From Terriglobia bacterium (GTDB lineage: Bacteria; Acidobacteriota; Terriglobia; UBA7540): a stretch of 18,271 nt of DNA. Every line of letters begins with the position of its first letter. Within the stretch, counting starts at the first letter, position 1. Made by a program: the position numbers and the translations under genes. Of the stretch, positions 7,648 to 13,768 are shown piece by piece. The stretch lies in NCBI GenBank assembly GCA_030040295.1, contig JASHTZ010000649.1, positions 1-18,271 of the forward strand. Reading direction: 5' to 3'. The notes beneath the pieces were generated by a model. It worked only from the letters and a program-made list of their open reading frames with translations. It did no database searches and was not told the DNA's origin.

Positions 7648-7816
7648 GATTTGGTGATTTGGTCATTTGGCCATTTCTTGAATTGGCCACTCAGTCCTCT
7701 GGATATTTTGATTTGGATGACTCCAGCGCACGTTGAGAAAATGGCAAAATGACGAAATCACCAAATGGCAAAATGCTGCAAATGGCCAAATCACCAAATC
7801 ATCAAATGGCCAATTG
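7648..7816. repeat. CAAATGG/CCATTTG intergenic repeat with opposed arms, copy 2
   Basis: Directly after the SDR stop codon, 7648-7676 carries head-to-tail GATTTGGT, GATTTGGTC and ATTTGGCC units. At 7741-7814 the complementary units run the other way (CAAATGG, CCAAATCACC, AAATGGCC), so the arms can form a hairpin with a roughly 64-base centre. The copy at 5641-5673 uses the same words. The repeat adds 22 in-frame codons upstream of the next gene that should not be read as protein. Confidence 0.7.
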
Positions 7817-7830
7817 AAAACGGAGTTTTC

Positions 7831-8607
7831 ATGACCTTCGAAATTCAAATTCTCAAGATGGGCCAGTGCGAGGTTCCTGGCCCGGAAGTGTATTGGATGA
7901 GCGCCTGGGACACGTGGGAAACTCTGCACTTCTGGATGGTGGTGGTCCGCGGTGGAGGGAAGACCCTTATTATTAACACCGGCCCGCCGGCCGACCTCAC
8001 CGACCTAAACGCAGCGTGGAAGAAGGCCATCGATGCGCGCTCGCAGATGGCGCGAAAGGACTCTGAGCGGCCGGAGAACGCGCTGAAGCAGTTGGGAATC
8101 AAGCCCTCGCAAGTCGATTACGTCCTCATCACGCCGCTGCAAGCCTACGCCACGGGCAACATTCCGCTCTTCACCAATGCCCAGATCTGCATCTCCAAGC
8201 GTGGCTGGATTGAGGATTTTCACGCGCCGAAGTACGAAATGCACATTCCGCGCAAGCTGCGAATCCCCGACGAAACGCTAAGGTATCTGGAAATCGACGC
8301 CCCGGAGAAATTGCGCCTGCTCGAAGACGAGGACGAGGTGATACCTGGAATTCGGGCGTTCTGGACGGGGTGCCACCACCGCTCTTCCATGGCCTATTCT
8401 ATTACTACCCGCCCTGGAAAGATTGTAGTTTCGGATTGCCTCTTTAAATATCGGAACATTGAGGAGCACATTCCCCTGGGCATCATGGAAAGCCTGGAGG
8501 AGTGCATGCGCGCCTACCAGCGCATTCGCGAGGTGGGGGACTACCTGCTGCCCCTGTACGATCCGCTCGTTCCCGAGCGGCTCAAGAAAATCTTGAAATC
8601 CAGCTAG
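7831..8607 (+). CDS. MBL-fold protein lacking the HxHxDH metal motif (lactonase-like)
   Basis: A 258-residue protein of the metallo-beta-lactamase fold, closest in layout to the N-acyl-homoserine-lactonase branch (VYW...W..W near the N-terminus, then TLIINTG, DYVLIT and GNIPLF..A). Where active members have THLHxDHxGN, this one reads TPLQAYATGN (101-110), so all four metal ligands of the motif are replaced. Later ligand positions partly survive: a His pair in GCHHRSSM (His182/His183) and Asp202 in VVSDCLF. It is therefore probably not a dinuclear-zinc hydrolase; it may bind another ligand, use one metal, or be a regulatory or structural relative. The start is ATG 7831 with CGGAG at 7821-7825; an in-frame ATG at 7765 would translate intergenic repeat sequence and is rejected. 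It is followed 49 bases later by the toroid gene. Confidence 0.82.
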   Translation: MTFEIQILKMGQCEVPGPEVYWMSAWDTWETLHFWMVVVRGGGKTLIINTGPPADLTDLNAAWKKAIDARSQMARKDSERPENALKQLGIKPSQVDYVLITPLQAYATGNIPLFTNAQICISKRGWIEDFHAPKYEMHIPRKLRIPDETLRYLEIDAPEKLRLLEDEDEVIPGIRAFWTGCHHRSSMAYSITTRPGKIVVSDCLFKYRNIEEHIPLGIMESLEECMRAYQRIREVGDYLLPLYDPLVPERLKKILKSS

Positions 8608-8635
8608 GCGTTGGTCCAGCAGATGTTGCGACGCC
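8607..8635. other. Small hairpin between the MBL and toroid genes
   Basis: GGCGT (8607-8611) and ACGCC (8631-8635) close a structure whose inner stem is CAGC (8617-8620) with GTTG (8625-8628). It has no T-run, so it is not an intrinsic terminator. It overlaps the last base of the preceding stop codon. Confidence 0.35.
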
Positions 8636-8656
8636 CTACGGCGCGCGTGTTCGCTT

Positions 8657-9535
8657 ATGAACCGAAGAGATTTTCTGGGTGTTTTGGGATCTGGCGCGGC
8701 CGCGCAAAGTGCGGCGCAGGAATCGCCCGCGGCGCTTCCCGATGATATTTACCCCGAGTTGGTCAAGAGCCTCGATGCGGGTTTGGAGAAGGCTCTCTTG
8801 CGCCAGGAACCGAGTGGGGGGTGGCTTGATCCTCACGCGATTCCCAGCGTCATCAGTTCCGCCGGCACACTTTCCGCCATGGCGGCTGCTTTCCTTGCGG
8901 CCGAGTCGCGTTATTACCGTCAGGCGGCGATCCTTGAGCGAATGGAGCGCGCCGCGGATTATCTTCTGCGCGTCCAGAACCCGGATGGAACCATCGATTC
9001 CTACGTTACGAACTTTGCTTCGCCCCCGGATACGGCATTTGTAGTGCAGGCGCTCGGCGCGGCTGCGGAAGTGTTGAAAACCCGCGGCGGCCCGGAGGCG
9101 CGAAGCGTGAACGACAAACTCGAAGCTTTTCTGCGCCGCGCCGGCGAAGCGCTGATCACCGGGGGCATTCACACTCCGAATCATCGCTGGGTTGTCTCAG
9201 CGGCTCTGGCGCGCTGCCATCATCTCTTTCCTGACCCACGCTATCTTGCACGGATCGAGCAGTGGCTGGCGGAGGGAATCGACCTGGACTCGGAGGGTCA
9301 ATTCACCGAGCGCAGCACAGGCATTTACGACGAAGTGAGCGATCAAGCCTTTATCCTGATGGCCTGGCTGCTCGATCGCCCCGCGCTTTTTGATTCGCCT
9401 CGAAAGAATCTGGAAACGCTGCTCTATTTCCTGCACCCCAACGACGAGATCGCCACGGATATTTCCCGTCGCCAGGACCGCTTCACGGCGCTCTCCGTTT
9501 TCCACTACTACCGCTGCTACCGCTTTATGGCCTGA
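8657..9535 (+). CDS. Secreted helical-toroid protein, N-terminal part, ends at in-frame TGA
   Basis: The first 292 codons of what reads as one protein of about 561 residues. It opens with a Tat-like signal (RRDFLG at 3-8, short Ala/Gly-rich stretch after it). The rest is alpha-helical with GGW, a Q-N-PDG-x-ID motif (LLRVQNPDGTID) and repeated amphipathic helices, as in alpha/alpha-toroid glycoside hydrolases, lyases and cyclases; I cannot name the family. Translation stops at TGA 9533-9535 after YRFMA, but the same frame stays open and coherent (RDQNGRFASVADYIERN) into the next listed segment. A one-base change from TGG would restore one continuous protein. No strong ribosome binding site precedes ATG 8657. 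If the stop is real the gene is broken; sequencing error or recoding are the alternatives. Confidence 0.75.
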   Translation: MNRRDFLGVLGSGAAAQSAAQESPAALPDDIYPELVKSLDAGLEKALLRQEPSGGWLDPHAIPSVISSAGTLSAMAAAFLAAESRYYRQAAILERMERAADYLLRVQNPDGTIDSYVTNFASPPDTAFVVQALGAAAEVLKTRGGPEARSVNDKLEAFLRRAGEALITGGIHTPNHRWVVSAALARCHHLFPDPRYLARIEQWLAEGIDLDSEGQFTERSTGIYDEVSDQAFILMAWLLDRPALFDSPRKNLETLLYFLHPNDEIATDISRRQDRFTALSVFHYYRCYRFMA

Positions 9536-9559
9536 CGCGACCAGAATGGACGGTTCGCG
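9533..9559 (+). other. In-frame TGA with an immediately following stem-loop
   Basis: The TGA occupies 9533-9535. Directly behind it CGCGACC (9536-9542) pairs with GGTTCGCG (9552-9559) as five plus two base pairs around one bulged T, with a 9-base loop (9543-9551). Bacterial selenocysteine insertion elements lie downstream of a UGA, but they usually leave some spacing before the upper stem, and no Cys-x-x-UGA context is present, so recoding is only a remote option. Confidence 0.4.
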
Positions 9560-9598
9560 AGCGTCGCCGACTACATTGAACGCAACCACCTGCCGGAA

Positions 9599-10342
9599 AT
9601 GGGCCACTACGTGATTGACTTCATGGAAATCCTCGAGCTTCGCAATCCGCTTCCGCCCCGTGAACCCGTTCCCACGGATTATGCGAAGCACTACGACCTG
9701 TCTTCGTTCGTTCACATTCGGCACGGGGATCTTAGCGCGACAATTCTGGGGGACAATTCCCGGTTCTTCTCCTTTCGCAATGGCGGCGCCGTAGTGGAAG
9801 CCGTGCGAGTGGCCACAGCCTATTTTGGAAAAGGCCAATTTTCAGAACCCCTCCGGCCGGCTGAGAACGGTTATCGCCTGGAGCAATCCCTGGATGGGTT
9901 CTATTACCAGCCGCTGGCGCCGGGGGACCGCGGCGCGGACGAGCATTGGCCGCTGACTTCCGGGACCTCGCGCGCTCGCAGTAATTTCTCGCATTTGAAA
10001 TCGAGCGTGGAGATTCGCGAGGTTGATGGCGGATGCGAAATCGGCCTGAATGTTGAGGGCGTAAACCAATCCCCCGTGGCGGTCGAGATCACCCTCCGGC
10101 CGGGCGGGAAACTGACGGGTGACTTGCTGGCGCTCGATGCCGCTTCACCCAATATCTATCTTTGGGGCGAGGGGTTGGCAACGTATGATCTGGCGGGCAG
10201 CCGCGTGCAATTCGGTCCGGGTTTTCGCCAGCATGCCTGGACGCAGTTGCGCGGAGCGCAGCCGCGCCTGGGAGGCTTGACCGTCTACATGACCGGCTTC
10301 ACACCGCTGAAGCAGACGTTCAGGTTCACAGCGGTTCCTTGA
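9599..10342 (+). CDS. Toroid protein, C-terminal part (beta-rich domain) after the TGA
   Basis: The continuation, in the same frame, of the gene starting at 8657. Coding sense actually resumes at 9536, right after the TGA; 9599 is only the first ATG (MGHYVIDF), and the GGAA touching it is too close to act as a normal ribosome binding site, so independent translation is unlikely. After a last helix (VIDFMEILEL) the segment turns beta-rich: VHIRHGDLSATILGDNSR, RVATAYFGKGQFSEP, a DGFYYQPL stretch, and several short strands to the end. This resembles the beta-sandwich half that follows the helical toroid in several polysaccharide lyases and glycosidases, though no named family is recognised. The stop TGA at 10340-10342 is 21 bases before the GH172-type gene. 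Confidence 0.7.
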   Translation: MGHYVIDFMEILELRNPLPPREPVPTDYAKHYDLSSFVHIRHGDLSATILGDNSRFFSFRNGGAVVEAVRVATAYFGKGQFSEPLRPAENGYRLEQSLDGFYYQPLAPGDRGADEHWPLTSGTSRARSNFSHLKSSVEIREVDGGCEIGLNVEGVNQSPVAVEITLRPGGKLTGDLLALDAASPNIYLWGEGLATYDLAGSRVQFGPGFRQHAWTQLRGAQPRLGGLTVYMTGFTPLKQTFRFTAVP

Positions 10343-10363
10343 TAATTCACGGAGGCATTTTCC

Positions 10364-11518
10364 ATGAAGCTCACAACGGCATTTTTGACCGGGGCAATTA
10401 TTTTGGCGGGTCTGGCGCTCAACGCGCAATCGCCGCAGCCGGTGTTTAACGGCCTGGGATTGGATCTTGGAAACCTGGCGCTGCTCTCACACGCGCAGAC
10501 GCGTGAGATTACAGCCGAAAATCCCACAGGGGGAAAGGGAAAGGGCGGGATGGCGACGGAGGGAACGAACGCCAACGCCGCGCGCGACCTCGGGCAGGGT
10601 TGGAAAGTCTCGCCATCAATCGAAATCCCCGCCCATCAGACCGTCACTCTGGCCGAAATTTCCGGCCCCGGAGCAATCCAGCACATTCGCATGGCGCCGC
10701 GGGGCACGTGGCGGTTTTCCATTCTGCGCATGTATTGGGACGGCGAGGAGAATCCCTCTGTTGAAGTTCCCGTGGGAGACTTTTTCGCGAACGGCTGGGG
10801 AACCTACGCGCCCGTGAATTCGCTTCCCGTGTGCGTGAACCCCACGAACTCCTTCAACTCATTCTGGCAGATGCCGTTTCGCAAGTCGGCACGCATCACC
10901 ATGCAGAACCTGGATGAAAAGCCGGTGCGGCTGACCTACCAGATTGATTACACGCTAACGGACGTTCCTGCGCATACGGGATATTTCCACGCGCAATTCC
11001 GGCGCGTCAATCCGCTGCCCTACAAGGCCGACTATGTGATTCTGGACGGAGTGAAGGGCTGGGGCCAATACGTGGGCACCTACCTGGCGTGGGGAACGCA
11101 CAACAACGGCTGGTGGGGCGAAGGCGAAATCAAATTCTTCATCGATGGTGACGGCAAATTTCCCACGATGTGCGGCACAGGGACGGAGGATTATTTCTGC
11201 GGCGGATTCGGCTTCGAAAATCGCGCCACGCACCAATACCAGGAATACAACACGCCATACGCAGGGTTGGCGCAAGTCATTCGCCCCGACGGCCTCTGGA
11301 AATCGCAGCAGCGCTTCGGTCTCTATCGGTGGCACATTCTTGACCCGGTACGATTCCAGAAGGACCTGAAGGTAACGATTCAGGCGCTTGGCTGGCGGCC
11401 CGATGGGCGTTACCTGCCGCTTCAGGACGATATCGCCTCCGTAGCTTTTTGGTACCAGACGGAGCCGCACGCGCCATTTCCACCTTTGCCGGACAAGGAT
11501 GCGTTGGAAGTGAATTAG
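10364..11518 (+). CDS. Secreted DUF2961 / GH172-family glycosidase
   Basis: A 384-residue DUF2961 protein, the family now classed as GH172. Characterised members act on alpha-D-fructofuranosides or D-arabinofuranosides. A signal peptide runs to about residue 21 (LNA/QS). The start of the mature protein (DLGNLALL, then GGKGKGGMATEG) is typical of the family, as are the jelly-roll motifs ISGPGAIQHIRM (99-110) and VPVGDFF (135-141), and the active-site pair WWGEGE (250-255) and CGTGTEDYF (270-278). Glu275 and Glu253 or Glu255 correspond to the catalytic glutamates by motif; the exact pairing was not aligned. ACGGAGG at 10349-10355 gives the start at 10364. It is the last gene of the (+) run and faces the LacI gene, which ends 21 bases away. 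It probably acts in the periplasm on a furanose-containing glycan; the substrate is not decidable here. Confidence 0.9.
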   Translation: MKLTTAFLTGAIILAGLALNAQSPQPVFNGLGLDLGNLALLSHAQTREITAENPTGGKGKGGMATEGTNANAARDLGQGWKVSPSIEIPAHQTVTLAEISGPGAIQHIRMAPRGTWRFSILRMYWDGEENPSVEVPVGDFFANGWGTYAPVNSLPVCVNPTNSFNSFWQMPFRKSARITMQNLDEKPVRLTYQIDYTLTDVPAHTGYFHAQFRRVNPLPYKADYVILDGVKGWGQYVGTYLAWGTHNNGWWGEGEIKFFIDGDGKFPTMCGTGTEDYFCGGFGFENRATHQYQEYNTPYAGLAQVIRPDGLWKSQQRFGLYRWHILDPVRFQKDLKVTIQALGWRPDGRYLPLQDDIASVAFWYQTEPHAPFPPLPDKDALEVN

Positions 11519-11539
11519 CGGAAACTGGAAAGACGACCT

Positions 11540-12628
11540 TCAGGACTGAGGGGCTGTAACAGTTTCGCTTTTCACGGTCCGGTGGCTTTTCTCGCCAAGT
11601 GCCTTGGGCGGCGGTCCGGTGGATTTTCTAATGCGCAGCGACGATTTCAGAAGGACCTGCCGATTTCCAACCTTGGCGCCTTCTTCCCCTGCTCGAATCG
11701 CGCCCAGCGCCAATTCCACGGCGCGCCTGCCGATTTCATCCGTAGGCTGGGCGATGGCGGAAAGTGGAGGGTCGGAAACGGCCGCCCAGTCAAAGTCGTC
11801 GAAGCCGAGCACACTGACTTGTTCGGGGCAGGGAATTTTCAATTCCCTGAGCGCCTGCAAAATGCCCAGCGTCATGCGGTTGTTCAAGGCGAAGATGGCG
11901 GTGGGAGGGTCAGACGATTGCAATAGTGAAAGCCCGATTTCATATCCGCTTTCGATGTTCGATACGCCGTGTCGCAGGTGGTCGCCGAGAATCGGGATGT
12001 GGGCCTCTTCCATGGCATGTCTGAAACCTTCCACTCGATCCATGCTCGTGGAGTGCACGCCGCGGCCGGAAATCACCGCGATCTTGCGATGCCCCAACTC
12101 CAGCAGGTAGCGAGTGGCCTCGAACGACGCCGCAAAGTTGTCCGTTACCACGGAGAGAACTTCCGCGCGCATCGGAACGCAGTCCATGAAAACCAGCGGC
12201 GCATGATTGCCCACCATAACGTCGCGCGCCGCATAGGAATCGCACGGCGCCAGCAGAATGGCGTCCACGCGCTGAGTGTAGAGCGCGTTCAGGTGTTTTT
12301 GCTCGAGTTCCGCTTGCCCGTTGGAATTGCAGACGATGATTTCGTAGCCGTTCTTAATGGCTTCGTCTTCTACGCCCCGCATGACCTCCACAAAGAAAGG
12401 GTTGGTGATGTCCTGCAAAACCATTCCGATGATGTGGGTGCGGCCCAATCGCAAGCCCCGCGCGCCGGCGTGAGGCCGGAACCCCATGGCCTCAATGGCG
12501 CGCTGAACTCTCTCGGTCAACTCCGGGCTGACGATGCCTTTTTGATTGACCACGGCGGAAACAGTGGAGACAGAGACCCCAGCCAGCCTGGCGACATCAC
12601 GCATCGTGTATGTATTCTGCTTCGGCAT
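11540..12628 (-). CDS. LacI-family transcriptional repressor
   Basis: A 362-residue regulator. The N-terminal helix-turn-helix is TMRDVARLAGVSVSTVSAVV (8-27), the hinge helix is RPHAGARGLR (51-60) with the intercalating leucine (Leu59), and the rest is a periplasmic-binding-protein-like sensor domain (IIGMVLQDITNPFF, LELGHRKIAVISG, VSVLGFDDFDWA). A charged tail of about 25 residues after the fold is unusual but harmless. A leucine in the hinge predicts an operator with a central CpG, and such sites are seen at 12872-12885 and 13281-13288. A good sigma-70 promoter on the minus strand (12718-12690) precedes it. The gene converges on the GH172-type gene and is divergent from the TonB receptor, so it likely controls the receptor and perhaps the catabolic run. 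A start at 12604 (residue 9) is possible but less likely. Confidence 0.93.
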   Translation of the reverse strand: MPKQNTYTMRDVARLAGVSVSTVSAVVNQKGIVSPELTERVQRAIEAMGFRPHAGARGLRLGRTHIIGMVLQDITNPFFVEVMRGVEDEAIKNGYEIIVCNSNGQAELEQKHLNALYTQRVDAILLAPCDSYAARDVMVGNHAPLVFMDCVPMRAEVLSVVTDNFAASFEATRYLLELGHRKIAVISGRGVHSTSMDRVEGFRHAMEEAHIPILGDHLRHGVSNIESGYEIGLSLLQSSDPPTAIFALNNRMTLGILQALRELKIPCPEQVSVLGFDDFDWAAVSDPPLSAIAQPTDEIGRRAVELALGAIRAGEEGAKVGNRQVLLKSSLRIRKSTGPPPKALGEKSHRTVKSETVTAPQS

Positions 12629-12689
12629 GCGAACAGTTCAGTCTACCAAAATTGTAACACGCCCGTGGGGGCGGATCGCGACAACGCGA

Positions 12690-12718
12690 ATCATAGCGTT
12701 ACGATTGTTGCGTGACAA
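12690..12718 (-). promoter_or_regulatory. Promoter of the lacI-family gene
   Basis: Read on the minus strand: TTGTCA (12718-12713), 17 bases, TATGAT (12695-12690), each five of six to consensus. The start site would be near 12683, giving a leader of about 55 bases. An imperfect inverted repeat (CGCGACAA at 12677-12684 and TTGTTGCG at 12705-12712, one mismatch) brackets the -10 box and could serve autoregulation. Confidence 0.65.
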
Positions 12719-12871
12719 GCACTTTCTTTTTAGAGGTCAGAAACGAATAAATCGCTGTCCAGAAAATACCTGACAAGACTATGCCCTTAATTTGGCCACT
12801 TGAGAGCACTTTTGGAGATCCGTCGGCGAGATCTTAAGCCTCGGAAGCCTGTGTCAAATTCATTCATATCA

Positions 12872-12885
12872 TCGAACCGTTTCGA
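12872..12885. promoter_or_regulatory. LacI-type operator candidate TCGAACCGTTTCGA
   Basis: Perfect 5-base arms TCGAA/TTCGA surround CCGT, and the core AACCGTTT matches the general LacI-family operator core AANCGNTT exactly, with a central CpG as expected for a repressor with a hinge leucine. It lies about 155 bases upstream of the lacI -35 box and about 360 bases upstream of the receptor promoter, so it could act as an auxiliary site with the copy at 13281-13288. Confidence 0.55.
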
Positions 12886-13100
12886 ACCTTGATTTTATGC
12901 GCCTCCCAAAGGTTTCGCGCTTGCACGCAATATGGACTATGCCGGATTAAACATCTCCGGAGAATAAGCGGCAAGAATTCTCGATCCCTTGTAAAGACGA
13001 TCCAATTCCCAAGCATCTTAACCGCACGTTGTCCACTTGAATGAGCTTTTGGGGTTGCTTTGCGTTCCGAGACACGTTGTATCGCCAAGAAAATACTAGT

Positions 13101-13139
13101 GTTACTTGAGTGTACAAGCAACTCCTGGGCACGCCAGGA
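13101..13139. other. Two adjacent hairpins or palindromic sites
   Basis: GTTACTTG (13101-13108) pairs with CAAGCAAC (13115-13122) at seven of eight positions over a 6-base centre. Directly after it, TCCTGG (13123-13128) and CCAGGA (13134-13139) pair perfectly over GCACG. They lie about 110 bases before the receptor promoter with no T-run, so binding sites or a transcript end from an unseen RNA are possible. Confidence 0.4.
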
Positions 13140-13246
13140 TGGTGGCTTCGACCTGTTGTTCGGCAATTTGCGCCCTAAGACATCCAGTTAGAGCTTGACG
13201 GCTATTTGGCCGACAAAATGTCGTGCAAAAATTCCTAAATTAGTAC

Positions 13247-13275
13247 TTGACAAGCTCTTGCAACACTGTTTTAAT
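13247..13275 (+). promoter_or_regulatory. Promoter of the TonB receptor gene with operator-like overlap
   Basis: TTGACA (13247-13252), 17 bases, TTTAAT (13270-13275): a consensus -35 and a five-of-six -10. The predicted start near 13282 falls inside CATCGTTT (13281-13288), a seven-of-eight match to the LacI-family core AANCGNTT, flanked by CG-rich half-symmetry. That is a classic position for repression by blocking initiation. Confidence 0.65.
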
Positions 13276-13281
13276 CATCGC

Positions 13282-13768
13282 ATCGTTTCGCGCACTAATT
13301 GGTTTGTCGATTGCAATTCCAAATTGACGCACACAATGGGAATGCGGGGGCGACTTGCTTAAGTAGTCAAAGTACCGCTAAGCGTCTGGTCAGAATATTG
13401 GGGTTTCAGCAGCAGTTTTGAAATCTCTGCTGGTTGCACGCCTTTGCGTTGGGTTTCGAACGAAAGAAAAGCCAAGGGAGGCTGAAGTGCGGCCGAGCGC
13501 GGTTGTGCCTTGGTGGGCGCTGCGCTCCGATGGGGTGGCAGCCTTCAAGTGTCGCAACTAAGACCACCTTTGGTCCCCATCCAGGCACCGAGCAAAGCAT
13601 TGCCTGGGCGTCCTTAGGTGCAAGGGCTGCCCGCGAAGAACTGAGGCGCAGTTGTTGCGGCGATGGTTCTTGGTGTTTGGGATTTGTTCTATCTCGTCAC
13701 CCTGCCGGTGAGTTAAAAGGGCGGCTTTTGTTCGTTCCCCAATTGAACAACGAGAGGAGATTCAGGAT
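13282..13768 (+). other. Long, hairpin-rich 5' leader of the TonB receptor transcript
   Basis: If transcription begins near 13282 the leader is about 487 bases. It includes a TTTCG-AA-CGAAA inverted repeat (13454-13465), GACCA-CCTT-TGGTC (13562-13575), a perfect 7-bp stem CCAGGCA/TGCCTGG (13581-13587 with 13601-13607), and TCACC/GGTGA (13697-13701 with 13707-13711). A 112-codon forward ORF at 13434-13772 overlaps the receptor start but shows no family motif. No known riboswitch is recognised. AGGAGA at 13755-13760 is the ribosome binding site of the receptor gene. Confidence 0.45.

Larger units (their letters stand above)
12719..13246. other. AT-richer intergenic region between lacI and the TonB receptor
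   Basis: This stretch is visibly less GC-rich than the genes around it and holds no ORF with recognisable sense. The 100-codon minus-strand ORF at 12864-13166 has no ribosome binding site that I can see, no motif and biased composition. Two palindromes stand out: the LacI-type site at 12872-12885 and the hairpin pair at 13101-13139. Confidence 0.5.

Noticed and set aside
5641..7816. CRISPR-like array from the CAAATGG repeats
   Set aside because: Units are short, degenerate and lack regular unique spacers; no cas gene is in the window.
7765..7830. N-terminal extension of the MBL-fold gene from ATG 7765
   Set aside because: These 22 codons translate CAAATGG repeat units (KCCKWPNHQIIKWP); the ribosome binding site CGGAG sits before ATG 7831.
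9533..9559. Selenocysteine insertion at the internal TGA
   Set aside because: A stem-loop is present, but it begins without the usual spacing, there is no CxxU-like context, and the family is not a known selenoprotein; kept only as a remote option.
12864..13166. 100-codon minus-strand ORF in the lacI/TonB gap
   Set aside because: No ribosome binding site, no motif, and it overlaps the operator-like palindrome and both hairpins; likely chance in AT-richer DNA.
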